From the NCBI GenBank assembly GCA_019279435.1, contig JAAALK010000289.1, positions 45,325,164-45,389,163 on the forward strand: a stretch of 64,000 bases of DNA, read 5' to 3'. The translations under genes and the position numbers were made by a program. The DNA is from Zizania palustris. Taxonomy: Eukaryota; Streptophyta; Magnoliopsida; Poales; Poaceae. Every line of letters starts with the position of its first letter. Position 1 is the first letter of the stretch. The notes beneath the pieces were generated by a model that saw nothing but the letters and a program-made list of their open reading frames with translations, was not told where the DNA came from and did no database searches. Below are positions 11,855-23,296 of this stretch, piece by piece.

Positions 11855-12196
11855 GGGGGTGTTTAGTCCGAGGAACTAAATTTTAGTTCACGTCACATCG
11901 AATGTTTAGATACTATTTTAAAGTATTAAATATAGACTATTTACAAAACTCATTCATAATGGGTGGATTATCTGCGAGACGAATTTAATGAGTCTAATTA
12001 CGTCATGATTTGACAATGTGATGCTACAATAAACATTTGCTAATCATGGATTAATTATACTTAATAAATTTGTCTCACAAATTATCCTCCGATTCTACAA
12101 TTGTTTTTATAATTAGTTTATTTTTAGTTCTTCAATTTGATATCCAAACATCCGATGTGACACGGACTAAATTTTACTCCATTGAACCATACACCC
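11855..12196. mobile_element. Tourist-like MITE abutting the previous one
   Basis: It starts GGGGGTGTTTAG and ends ATACACCC, flanked by TTA at 11852-11854 and 12197-12199. The left TTA is also the right target duplication of the 11420-11851 element, so the two insertions share one TTA. It is related to the truncated copy at 4959-5262. Confidence 0.75.
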
Positions 12197-12318
12197 TTAA
12201 TGTTTTATACTTGAGAGTAAAATGATTCAACTTAAATTCAAACGATGTTTTAGTTTATTCATTTTATTGAAATGATTTTTATCAACTAATAAAATATTGT
12301 TTACTGAGGGTTAAAATA

Positions 12319-15300
12319 ACTCCACCTATGTTGTCTCAGCATATGTTGGTGCAGCATAGCCTGGTCCCAAGTCCAGGTACAAGGAGGAGGGTTGCGTTAG
12401 GCGTGGCAAGCCAGCTATAAAAAACTTAGCCACTCAAATGGAAATGAAACCCAATAGAAAACCGTTGGGGCGTAACCCTCTTAGCGACGCGCCATATCGG
12501 AACCCGGGTATGGTGTTAAATGGGCAAGGGCCGGGCCGCCACCCCCTTGGTGGCGCGCCGTGTCGTGATCTGGATGCGGTGTCAAGTGAGCAAGGATCGG
12601 GTCGTCGCTTCCTTAGTGGCGCGCTACATCGGCGCCCGGGTGTAGTGACAAATGTGCAAGGGTCTTCGCATCTGTCTCAACGGGTGCGAGGGGTAAGGAA
12701 GCTAGTTGAGCCGACTAGGATCCGTGTAGGTAGTTGGAACGTAGGGTCCCTTACAGGTAAGCTAAGAGAGTTAGTCGATGCAGCGAGCAGGAGGCGTGTT
12801 AATATCCTATGTGTACAGGAGACAAAATGGAAGGGGAAAAAAGCGAAGGAGGTGGAGAACACTGGTTTCGAGCTTTGGTACTCAGGAACAGTGGCAAACA
12901 AAAATGGAGTAGGTATCCTGATTGATAAGAACCTTAAGGATGGAGTGGTGGATGTCAAAAGGCAGGGAGATAGGATTATCTTAGTCAAACTAGTTTTGGG
13001 GGATGTGGTCTTGATCATAATAAGTGCATACGCCCCTCAGGTTGGTCTCAGTGAGAGCGAGAAGAGAAAGTTCTGGGAAGACTTAGATAGCATGGTCAGA
13101 GCAGTACCAACCAATGAGAAGTTTTTCATAGGAGGAGATCTCAATGGTCATGTAGGTTCAACAAAGGCAGGTTATGAGCTGGCTCATGGAGGTTTCGGGT
13201 ATGGTAGTAGGAACCAAGAAGGAGAGGATATTTTGGACTTCGCTGTAGCCTACAACCTAGTGATAGCCAACACTTTATTCAGAAAGAGAGATTCTCATTT
13301 GGCGACTTTTAGTAGTGGTCATCGTTCGAGCCAGATCGACTTCGTTCTCACTAGGAGAGACGATAAACAAGCATGTTTGGATTGTAAGGTGATACCTGGA
13401 GAGAGTGTTGTGCCCCAAGATAATCTTGTGGTGGCTGACTTTCGTTTTCGGATCCGTACCCATAGGGATAAACAAGCCAAAATTGCGAGGACGAAGTGGT
13501 GGAAACTCAAAGGGGAGACATCCGAAGTTTTTAAGGAAAGAGTTTCTGTGGAGGGCGCTTGGTCCGAAGAAGAAGATGCAAACAACATGTGGGTGAAGAT
13601 GGCAACTTGTATTAGGAAGGTGGCGTCAGAAGTGTTTGGAGTGACCAAAGGGAGCAGAGGTGAACCTAAAGATACTTGGTGGTGGACCGAGGATGTTCAA
13701 AAGGCAATAAAGGAGAAGAAAGAATGTTACAGGAGCTTGTTCCATGACAGGAGCGCGGTCAACATAGAGAGGTATAAGGTAGCAAAGAAGACTGCTAAGC
13801 GAGCTGTGAGTGAGGCAAAGGGTCGTGCCTATGATGATCTTTACTGAAGACTAAGTACAAAAGAAGGGGAGAAGGATGTCTATAAGATGGCTAGGATTCG
13901 GGAAAGGAAGACAAGGGACCTCAACCAAGTTAAATGCATTAAAGATGAGATGGATCAACTCTTGGTGAAAGGACAAGACATCAAACAGAGGTGGCAGAGG
14001 TATTTTGACAATCTTTTCAATGGTGAGAATGAGACTATGGACACCCAATTGGATGACTCCTTTGATGATTTAAATAGATGCTTTGTACGCAGGATCCAAG
14101 AGTCAGAGGTCAAAGAAGCTTTAAAGAGGATGAAAGGGGGCAAGGCGATGGGTCCGGATGGTATCCCAATAGAGGTGTGGAAATGCCTTGGGGATATTGC
14201 TATCGTTTGGCTAATCAAGTTGTTCAACCATATTTTTCGATCAAACAAGATGCCCGATGAGTGGAGGAGGAGTACATTAGTACCAATCTTCAAGAACAAG
14301 GGAGATATTCAAAGTTGTACCAACTATCGAGGGATTAAGCTCATGAGCCACACTATGAAGCTTTGGGAGAGAGTTATTGAGCATCGCCTAAGAGGAATGA
14401 CGCATATCACCATGAACCAATTTGGATTCATGCCTGGAAGGTCAACCATGGAAGCAATTTTTTTAATAAGACAGGTCATGGAGCGGTATAAAGAGCAGAA
14501 GAAGGACTTGCACATGGTTTTTATCGACTTGGAAAAGGCCTATGATAAAATACCTAGGAATCTCATATGGTGGGCATTGGATAAGCATAAAGTCCCAACA
14601 AAGTATGTTACGCTCATTAAGGACATGTATGACAAGGTTGTGACTAGTGTCCGAACAACTGATGGTGATACAAATGTTTTCCCGATTAACATAGGACTAC
14701 ATCAAGGTTCAGCTTTGAGCCCTTATCTATTTGCTTTAGTGATAGATGAGGTCACGAGGGATATACAAGGAGATATCCCTTGGTGTATGCTTTTCGCTGA
14801 TGATGTAGTTCTAGTAGATGAAAGCCGGGAAGGAGTAAATATAAAGCTAGAGTTATGGCGTCAGACCCTAGAGTCAAAAGGATTTAGAATTAGCAGGACC
14901 AAAACCGAGTATATGAGATGTGACTTTGGTACTACAATTAGTGAGGATGGAGATGTAAGCTTGGGAGGCCAAGTAGTACCAAAGAAGGACACCTTCCGTT
15001 ATTTGGGATCGATGCTTCAGAGAGATGGTGATATTGATGAAGATGTTAGCCATAGGATCAAAGCGGGGTGGATGAAATGGCGTCAAGCATCGGGGGTCCT
15101 ATGTGACAAGAGAGTGCCACAGAAGTTGAAAGGCAAGTTCTATAGGACAGCGATTAGGCCTGCTATGTTATATGGGGCTGAGTGTTGGCCTACTAAGAGG
15201 CGGCATATCCAACAACTATGTGTCACAGAGATGCGTATGTTGCGTTGGATATGTGGGCACACAAGATTGGACCGAGTGAGAAATGATGACATACGCGATC

Positions 15301-15704
15301 GGCTAGGAGTAGCGTCAATTGAAGAAAAGCTTATGCAACACCGGTTGAGATGATTTGGGCATGTCCAACGGAGACCCCCAGAGGCACCAGTGCACAGAGG
15401 TATCATAAGACGGGTCAATAATGTAAAGAGAGGTAGAGGACGACCAAACTTCACTTGGGAGGAGGCAATCAAAAGGGACTTGAAGGAATGGAATATCCCA
15501 AAGGAGTTGTGTTTGGATAGAAGTGCTTGGAAAGAAGCTATCCACGTGCCCGAACCGTGATTAGACCTTTTCCCTTTTAGTGCTCTTAAAAGCTTTTCCC
15601 CTTCCCTTTCTCTCTCTCTCTTTTTGGTGACTTCTTGTTGGGTTTCAACTCTAGCCTACCCCAACTTGCTTGGGACTAAAAGGCTTTGTTGATGTTGATG
15701 TTGA
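12319..15704 (+). mobile_element. full-length RTE-clade LINE retrotransposon
   Basis: A 3.39-kb element is bounded by the 14-bp direct repeat TGAGGGTTAAAATA (12305-12318 and 15705-15718). It has a short 5' leader and one long frame with endonuclease and reverse transcriptase. The 3' end has a CT-rich stretch, the conserved block CCCAACTTGCTTGGGACTAA and a (TTGATG)n tail instead of poly(A), characteristic of plant RTE elements. The duplication is perfect, so the insertion is fairly recent, but two in-frame stops show it is dead. Confidence 0.88.
12438..15560 (+). pseudogene. LINE polyprotein: APE endonuclease and reverse transcriptase, two stops
   Basis: A single frame of 1041 codons is interrupted by TGA at 13845 and TGA at 15351. 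The part before the first stop is 469 codons. It carries an AP-type endonuclease (about 90-310) with VQETKW, GGDLNGHVG and SQIDFVL motifs that nick target DNA. After the stop come a linker and a reverse transcriptase: [11 protein letters not shown], the metal-binding segment [22 protein letters not shown] and the catalytic FADD. The C-terminal region includes [11 protein letters not shown]. The second stop falls where the family has RLRWFGH, consistent with a TGG-to-TGA change; the first could derive from CGA or CAG. No frameshift is seen. Without the stops it would be a normal-length RTE protein, so decay is young. Confidence 0.88.
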
Positions 15705-15718
15705 TGAGGGTTAAAATA

Positions 15719-15984
15719 CACTCCGATTTTACGATTCAGGACATTCGAACTCTAGTCTTTCATATAGAGATTTGATCGAAAGCGATATTGTTTTAATCTT
15801 TTTGCCTTGGTATTAATCTGATGGATGTAATGTTAGAGTATTTTCAAGAGCACGGTTAAATACTTAAATTTGGCTCTAATGTCTCCGTACTAAGAGCTCT
15901 ACTATATTAACAATCATGTGTGTGTCACTCCGCTAGCTACGCTTGTTGCTCTATTTCTCGTGTCACACACTGACATGAAACTTT
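15719..15984. other. intergenic DNA, nothing recognised
   Basis: An AT-rich stretch between the LINE and the next MITE. No coding frame or element end was seen. Confidence 0.5.
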
Positions 15985-16231
15985 GGGGTTATTTAGTTAC
16001 TAACCGCTGTTTACCGATAAAATTTGTCACACTTATTTAAATTGAGATTATCAAATTTTTTGTCACACATTAGCAAGCCTAACGAAATCTTGATATACTT
16101 TTTAAAATCATTGATCGTGGGGTCGAAGAGAATCTTTGTCACAATTTATGGCAACAACCAAACACCTACTAATTTGATTAAACTTGTCTAACCTTAGGTG
16201 TGACAAAGTGTGGCTATGAACAAAAAGCCCC
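15985..16231. mobile_element. 247-bp MITE, uninterrupted relative of 565-1222
   Basis: The ends are GGGGTTATTTAGTT and, inverted, GGGGCTTTTTGTT. In reverse orientation it aligns colinearly with the split copy at 565-1222, including GTCACACCTAAGGTTA, and both are 247 bp. It serves as the natural empty site for the Helitron at 625-1035. Confidence 0.75.
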
Positions 16232-17206
16232 TGCATCTCCCACGTTGCTCCTCCTATGCGCACGTCGCACACGCCTCTCCCCTCGTCTCTTTCTTCGTTT
16301 TCTGTGCTCGTTGCTTCACTTCTTCGTCGTAGTGCCTCCTATGTCGCTTTGCCTGCCACACTCGTGCGCTCTACCTGCCATACCTTCCACTTCTCATCCC
16401 TCGCTTTCCACACGTGTGTCTCTCCACCTATTGCATCGCGCGCCTCCCACTCCATGATGCCACTCCATCTCTCACATCGTCTACACGTGTGTCGCTCCAT
16501 TTGCCTCATCTAGTTGGCATGTCTAGCGACGCCTACACGTGCACGTGTGTCACTATACCTGTCGTGTCCATGCGTGCGCCACTCTACCTCTTGCTCATGT
16601 ACACCTATTCATATGACACATCTGCTTGCTTACGTGAACATGTCGATCATTGGTTTATTAACATCTATCCAATGATCGATAATTTTTTCCTATCGACAGA
16701 TGGCTTATGATGGTTTGACGTGGTCTATTCATGTTGACTCTTGATCATGTCAATAGTTTTAGTTTTAGAATTTTTTGAATCAACCAGAAATGTGATTTTG
16801 GGAAAATATATTATTTAAAAAAATCATCGAAGGTGGCGCTACAATTTAGGCCCCACCGGTGCCAACCACAGCGAGTCAGGCTGATCAGTGGGCCTTAAGC
16901 TCATAAGACGTACCAATGGAGCACAAAAAGGCTAGAAGTGCAAGGCCCGAGGCTTGGGCTATTGCAACCGCAACTCGGAGGCGGAGGCGGTGCGATGATC
17001 TAGAGACAAACATATGAGCATCTCGTATGCTTCTGCCATGCTCTGAAAAAGGATGTTTTTTAACGTCTTCATCAAAGCTATTGCTGCTCCAGTAATCACT
17101 TCGCTAGTTCACTGTACGGTTGTACGGGTTGATGAACTTCGCTTTCCAGTTTCAAAGTTGCTCAAACCATCTTCAATTGCTCATTCAATCAAAATCAAAT
17201 TTGCCC
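16232..17206. other. intergenic DNA, no gene supported
   Basis: The CT-rich part (16230-16600) gives overlapping low-complexity Ser/His-rich frames in two phases, which argues against coding. The remainder is unremarkable up to the copia element. Confidence 0.45.
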
Positions 17207-17211
17207 TTTTT

Positions 17212-17595
17212 TGATAGGAAATTGCTTAGGTAATCTCTAGGTCTAGGACTAGTAGGGTATGAACTTAGGGTTACCTTTTGGGTTGCACGAAGATGAAGGG
17301 GACGCCATGGCCGTGGCTGTGAAGTCCAGCGAGTCGAAGGGGGCTTCCCGACGCTTCAGCACACACATAGATCGGTTTAGGGTTTTGGGGTGACTTAGCA
17401 CACAAACATCAACCCGTTCTGTGCACTGTCGCCCTTACTTATAGTGTGCTGTGCGTCAGGGGCCCTTCAACGGATTCGGTTGGGGCACCCCGATCAGGGT
17501 GCCTAAAGACCATGGGGTCTGTTAGGCTGAGTCCGAGTTTACAGGGAGGAGAGGGACTCGGTCACCCTCTCCTCCCCGAGAGCTAATTACTAACA
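17212..17595 (-). repeat. 3' LTR of the copia element
   Basis: This repeat lies downstream in element orientation and is 384 bp with TG...CA ends. It differs from its partner at about ten positions and lacks one C in a C-run. Confidence 0.92.
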
Positions 17596-17605
17596 TTCTC
17601 CTCCT
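17596..17605 (-). other. polypurine tract of the copia element
   Basis: On the minus strand AGGAGGAGAA directly precedes the LTR start TGTTAGTAA. This is the usual position of the plus-strand primer. Confidence 0.75.
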
Positions 17606-18334
17606 AGATCTTGACTTAGTTCTTAACTCAACTTAACATTACATCTATTTCATCATGGATCAATGCATAGAGCATGCTGCATCACAATAGTCAGTTACGT
17701 ACTATATGACTCAACAACTACAATGCACATTTCCACTTTGAAACAGTTTCTCAACTCATTTTGGGCCCTTATAAATCCATAGATCATAGGCTTACCTTAA
17801 ACCCATGTCGACTAAGTGTTCTCTGAACACATTGGGAGGTAACCCTTTTGTGAGTGGATCCGCAAGCGTTCGCTTAGTACTTATATGCTCTACTTACAGC
17901 TTGATCTTGGATTTTATCCTCAACAATTTAACACTTAACTTAGATGTGTTTGGCAGCAACACACTTCTTGTTGTTATAGGAGAACTGTACTGTTAACTCA
18001 TTGTCACAGTATAACTTAAGTGGTTTTTAAATGCTGTCAACCACTCTTAAAACCGGAATAAATTCCTTAAAACATAGTGCCTGTCCGACGACCTCATAGC
18101 ATACTACAAACTCGACATATATCGTGGAAGATGCTGTCACAGTTTGTTTGGAGCTTTTCCACGACACAACTCCCTTTGCGAGTGTGAATATATATATAAC
18201 TTAATGTGGGCTACTTAGTATCAACACATTCGGAAAGTCTTAATCTGAATAACCCGCCATTGCTAGGTTATCTAATCTTTCATACATTAGCATGGGGTCA
18301 TTGTGCCTTATATAAATCTCAAGGCTTTCTTAAT

Positions 18335-18559
18335 TTAATCCAGTGATCTATTTCTGGATTTTCTGATATCTGCCAACCATCCCGGCGGTATAAACTTAGT
18401 CAAGGCGAGTACATAATTGAGCATACATTGGTTTCTGACAGCAGCAGCACATAGAACCAAATTCACTTGATCGATCATATATTGGTTCCTGGGACAATAA
18501 AAGTTCCCAAACTTATCACCCTTGACTATCGGATCAAACGATAACTTATACACACACAT
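18335..18559 (-). pseudogene. copia reverse transcriptase / RNase H region remnant
   Basis: A 74-codon frame contains VKGDKF followed by CPRNQ, resembling the stretch of copia pol that runs from RT into RNase H. The surrounding decayed frames (about 17800-19500) are AT-rich with many stops. Identification is by motif spacing only. Confidence 0.5.
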
Positions 18560-19533
18560 ACTATATACTTTTCAATATCTTTTCTAAGTATGCCTTGTGC
18601 GATAATCTTAATACCCCCTTAATGATATCTTAGAGAAACTCTAATCCTAACACATATGAAAATTTCTCCAAGATTCTTAATGTCAAAATGAGAGGACAAG
18701 ATTTCTTAGTTTCTAATATTAGATGGACATTACCACTTGCAAGCAGAATGTCATCCACATGCTAAACTGGGAAAATAAATTCCCCATTCTTAAACTTAGA
18801 CAAACGCAATTGTCCTCTTCATTATTCTTAAAACCCAAAATTTTCTAATAGTCTAATTAAATTTCAGATACCCTTACTTAAAACTTATTTAAGTCCATTG
18901 AATCTAGATAAAATGATATCATAAAATTTCCTTTCATTTCTATGACAAAACATTTAGTTGTGTCATATAGACATTCTCATTTAAAACTTATTGAAAATGT
19001 CGTCTTTATATCAAATTGATGCAGTTCTAAGTCATAATATGCCTTAATTATTCTTAAAGAATCCTTAATTATTCTAAGTTAGAGAGTTGTTCCTTTACTT
19101 CTTCATTAGCATCATCTAGACATGCAGATTCCTGAATAACAGAAGCCTCATGTACAATAGATGTCGCTAATGAAGGTCCAAACTCAAGTGTTGGACAAAA
19201 AACACTACCACAGGTACATGGAAAAATTGCTCTTGAATCATAGGAGTGGATTCATTAACCCACTTCTCTTCAACATTAATTTCTCTAAGTACCGTGCTCC
19301 CCCTGATTAAAGCATCTTCTAAAAAATGCATGTCTCGTTTCTACAAACTTAACATGTCTGTGAGGACATTAAAAACAAGATCACTTAAACTTATTTTTGT
19401 AGTCAATAAATTTGACAACTTACTTCTTAGGACTTTAACTTATCAATATTTGGGTTAAAATATAGACTTAGCAAGACGGCATACTCTTATTCTAAAATAA
19501 TTTAGAAAATGGTCATCGTCCTGTCCATAATTC

Positions 19534-19755
19534 TTATGGTGCTTTTAGGCACAAACTTATTAGGGATCCAATTAAAAATATGAATGGTGGTTTTAATGCC
19601 TCCATCCACAAATTAATCGGTAGAGTGGAATAACTTACCATACTACTTACTATGTCCACTAAGGTGCGAGTGCATCTTATAGCCACTCTATTATACTCAG
19701 GTACACCCGGTATAAAATACTGGGATATTTTGCCATTTTCTATAGAACCTTGCAA
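19534..19755 (-). pseudogene. copia integrase core remnant
   Basis: The 73-codon frame reads RCTRTLVDIVSSMVSYSTLPINLWMEAL in short blocks, matching the copia integrase region usually written as RNRTLMDMVRSM...LPISLWGEAL. It is interrupted at both ends. Confidence 0.7.
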
Positions 19756-20164
19756 AATGGGTCAAGAAATTGGCCATACGGGGTATATTGACCGTAGCAC
19801 GGTCAAATCTTACTCTTTTAAACTTTACATCATGCTGATATAAAAATCAGCTTTAAAACATCTTAAATTTATCTAGAGTAACTGATGATCTGATCGCTAT
19901 GATCTGATCGCTCTTTGATTGGATAAATGTCACACTAAACTTAGTCGTAGTAACTTAATCAATTAATTCTAAATCACCGTTGGGCAGAATTAGAATCAAT
20001 TGAACTTAAACATAGTAACTTTATCACCAACGTTGGTCAGGAGATAAAAATTACTACAATAATTAAACTTAATTTCGCGTCTTTCTTAACTTATTTGACG
20101 TATTTATCTTAATGCAATCTATGCATAAAACTTAGTCTGAAGAAACTGAAGCGGAAGAATTGAC

Positions 20165-20359
20165 TCAACGTTCAATCCTCCCCCTCGAAATATGGCCTAT
20201 TAGATAGTGCCATAATTTCGAAAATACGTCATCAATTCTTTTGCTCTTATCATTATTCTCAGATGATACAATCATCCTGAGAAAATAGATAAAGTTTGTC
20301 ATGCTCAAAAGCAAGACTAAAGACTTTATTTCTAAGTGCGAAAATTCATCTATTACCAT
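20165..20359 (-). pseudogene. copia gag-pre-integrase remnant
   Basis: The segment LWHYLIGHISRGRIER matches the conserved LWHxRLGHIS...RI block of the gag-pre-integrase domain. It lies between the gag and integrase fragments, as expected for copia. Confidence 0.75.
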
Positions 20360-20567
20360 TCTTGTTCATCCATTTTGGGAACTCCACATATTACTTCATG
20401 TGGTGTTCCTCCTTACAATGTCTGTACATGCCCTTCACGACATCATGTTCCTTTATGTGAGCTTATAAGAGGAGTCCTTAGCATCATTAGAACGAGTCTT
20501 ATAATGCTTCTTCCCCTTTATTTATGTTGCACATTATGAACTAAATCATTATGTGCTTACTTAATTC

Positions 20568-21211
20568 TTATACATAGTTTGAAATCAACATGTCTAAACT
20601 CCAGTTTTCAGGCCGGAAGTTGTAGTTGACCACAAAATGCTTAAAGTCGTTAAGGAGGGACATCAAAATCAAATTGATAAGGAAACCATCAGAGATCTCC
20701 ATATCTAGTTGATTCAATAGGGAAGCCCTATGAATCATCCTCAGTATGTGCTCTCTAACTCCTCCACCGCAGTATTCTGCAGTGATGAGTTTCTTAATAA
20801 GCTTACTAACATACGCATGGTGGGGTCCTATGGACTGACTTTCCACCTTCCTGAGATACTGTTTTGCAGTAGCGAAAGGTAGAATAGAACCCCTAACTTT
20901 ATCCAAAATAGACCTCTTAATTATCTTTAAGCATTTTGGTTCGACTAATTCCACTTAATTCGCTCTAAGCCATACTTAATTCTTAAAGTTGTGAAGTCTA
21001 GTGATCTTACGACAAAAGCCTCCTAGATCTCATCGTCATAGATCAATGGCTCCATAGGCTCAGTGGGACAATCAAGCGTTAAAGCAAGATCTATGTCCGA
21101 TAGCGCAAATGCTATCTTAATATCTTCTCTCCATGAACCATAGTTCTTACTATTGAAAGGCTCAATGGTGGAGATATAACTTAGAACATTTCTAATAAGG
21201 AACATTATCAA
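20568..21211 (-). pseudogene. copia gag (UBN2-type) remnant
   Basis: Two neighbouring frames carry copia gag blocks: FNSKNYGSWREDIKIAFAL at the N-terminal side (21023-21211) and LVEPKCLKIIKRSI, YLRKVES and LINLILMSL further on (20568-20954). Stops or frame changes separate them, so no intact capsid protein can be made. Confidence 0.75.
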
Positions 21212-21849
21212 AATATATTATAATAGACATAATATGACACATGAAAATTTAACGTTGGTCAAAATCAACATGTGACATACTTAAAACTTAAAAGGCGAAT
21301 TAATTCTACATCACCGTTGGGCAGAAATAGAATCAATTCAACTAAACCACAGTAATTTCATCACCAACGTTGGTCAGGAGATGAAATCACTATGTTAACA
21401 AAATACAACATTTATAATGCCAAATTAAATTATCTCGTTGGTTCAAATTTAATTGACAGAATAAATGATACTTAATTGATAGGATGAACATGGTACTAAT
21501 CTTAAAACAGTGTATTCGCAGCGGAAGACTTAAAACTAATTAATACACTGCTTAATCAGTAATAAAATTCTGAATTTGCAACATAGTACTAATTTTAAAC
21601 ATTGTGTGCACAACGGAAAACTTAATCTTAACATGTACAGCGGAAGGCTTAAACTTAATTAATAAACTGCTTAAAACATTAATACAATCTAAATTTAAAC
21701 TTAATCAAAAATCTAAACGAATATTTCTCAATTAAATATAGTCCTTAGACTAAATTTAATAAAGAAAACATCATAAAAGTACTTGAAAATGCTGTAAAAT
21801 TCAGAATAAATTTACTAAGTCTGTACAAACTTATACAAAATTTTCCCGG

Positions 21850-22888
21850 CAGATAACTTATCTTTTCCTTAATTTTTGGACATTCTTCTGAATTTCTGAA
21901 TTTCCAGCCAATACTTAATTTGAAAACTAATTCTGAAATCCTGGAAATTCAGAAAATGAAATTTGGCCTGTACTGTGCAAAAGCCTAGCCCACATGGGAA
22001 ATCGGCTCGGCCCACAGCGCCCCTCCCCGCGCGTGCGCACCCAGGCTGCAACCTGGGCTTGGACCACGAAATCATGCCCCCCGCCTGGGCCAAAAACAGC
22101 CCGATCAACACTGGTCGTCGGATCAAATCCGACGGCCGCGCACGATCGGCGCCGCAACAAAACTGGCCGGCGGCCCGCACCCGCAGGAAAACCTAGCCCT
22201 TTCACCAGCTGCGTGTGCGAGCGGGAGCCAGGACGGCGCAGTGCGAGCGGCGGCGCGCGAGCGAAGCGGTGGCGTACGACGGCGGCCACGACGGCGAGGC
22301 ACCGCCCGCCGACTTGCTGGCCGAATACCACGTGCTCACCCGTGGGTGAGCGGGGCTCCGTCGAGCTAACCGGCGGCAGTGAAAACCGCCCTACCCGAGG
22401 GACAAGGCGGTCACCATCCTTCTTCCCGGCCTCCGGCGAGCGGCGGCGATGATGGCGGCGCGAGGTAAGTTCCCGGGCCCTCAACTCTTCTCCTTCGTTA
22501 GGGTTATGGCTAGGGTGAAAACCCTAACCCTAATCCCCTACCTTTTTTTGTTTGTTCTTCTTCCTTGGCCGAAACGAGGGCCCTCTTGGGTTCTCTTACC
22601 GCGGGGTTAGGTTTAGGGTTTCGGGAACCCTAACCCTATATTTTTTTTCGGGGTTCTGAGAAGTGCTTAGTGTGGGGATTCTTAGGGTTCCGGAGGGGTT
22701 TCTGGCGGATTTCTTGATCTACCCGAAGCTCTAACCACCTTCTCTTAGCTTTCTGTTCGGATTCTTAGGGGTATGCTTGGGGTTAAACAGAGGGCTTACA
22801 GGGGGCGGGGCGCAGGTTCTTAGTGCGGTGGTGACGTCGGCTCAAGGGAGCCCGACGCCACCCTAACCCTAACTAGCCTAGAGCACTA
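21850..22888 (-). other. GC-rich untranslated leader of the copia element
   Basis: Between the primer site and gag is a leader of roughly 1 kb with a strongly GC-rich core (21960-22460) and several CCCTAA-like stretches. Long open frames here on both strands are a by-product of GC content. A similar arrangement, including CTCACCCG(A/T)GGGTGAGCG and CCGTCGGATC, occurs inside the Helitron at about 56340-56980. Confidence 0.6.
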
Positions 22889-22905
22889 GAACCACTCTGA
22901 TACCA
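22889..22905 (-). other. tRNA-Met primer-binding site of the copia element
   Basis: The minus strand reads TGGTATCAGAGTGGTTC one base inside the LTR. Its first 11 bases match the usual plant initiator tRNA-Met primer site. Confidence 0.85.
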
Positions 22906-22906
22906 T

Positions 22907-23291
22907 TGATAGGAAATTGCTTAGGTGATCTCTAGGTCTAGGACTAGTAGGGTATGAACTTAGGGTTACCTTTTGGGTTGCACGAAGATGAAGGGGACGC
23001 CATGGCCGTGGCTGTGAAGTCCGGCGAGTCAAAGGGGGCTTCCCGACGCTTCAGCACACACATAGATCGGTTTAGGGTTTTGGGGTGACTTAGCACACAA
23101 ACATCAACCCGTTCTGTGCACTGTCGCCCTTACTTATAGTGTGCTGTGCGCCAGGGGCCCTTCAACGGATTCGGTTGGGGCACCCCCGATCAGGGTGCCT
23201 AAAGACCAGGGGGTCTGTTAGGCTGAGTCCGAGTTTCCAGGGAGGAGAGGGACTCAGTCCCCCTTTCCTCCCCGAGAGTTAATTACTAACA
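22907..23291 (-). repeat. 5' LTR of the copia element
   Basis: This 385-bp repeat is next to the primer-binding site and so is the 5' LTR. It begins TGTTAGTAATTAACTCTC on the minus strand and ends CCTATCA. Confidence 0.92.
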
Positions 23292-23296
23292 TTTTT

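Larger units (their letters stand above)
17212..23291 (-). mobile_element. Ty1-copia LTR retrotransposon, 6.08 kb, decayed interior
   Basis: Two direct repeats of 384 bp (17212-17595) and 385 bp (22907-23291) bound the element. Both read TGATAGGAAA...ACTAACA and are flanked by TTTTT on each side (17207-17211, 23292-23296). A primer-binding site beside the right repeat and a purine tract beside the left one fix the orientation as minus. Gag, integrase and RT fragments occur in copia order (gag, integrase, RT) on the minus strand but with many stops. The LTRs differ at only about ten positions plus one indel. The element is non-functional on its own. Confidence 0.92.

Noticed and set aside
16200..16710. 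Ser/His/Leu-rich overlapping frames
   Set aside because: CT-rich low-complexity sequence gives similar frames in two phases.
21869..22484. 185-codon Arg/Pro-rich minus-strand frame
   Set aside because: It sits in the copia leader between primer site and gag; openness follows from GC content.
22490..22880. CCCTAA-like strings resembling telomere repeats
   Set aside because: They are few, interspersed and inside the copia leader, so not an interstitial telomere array.
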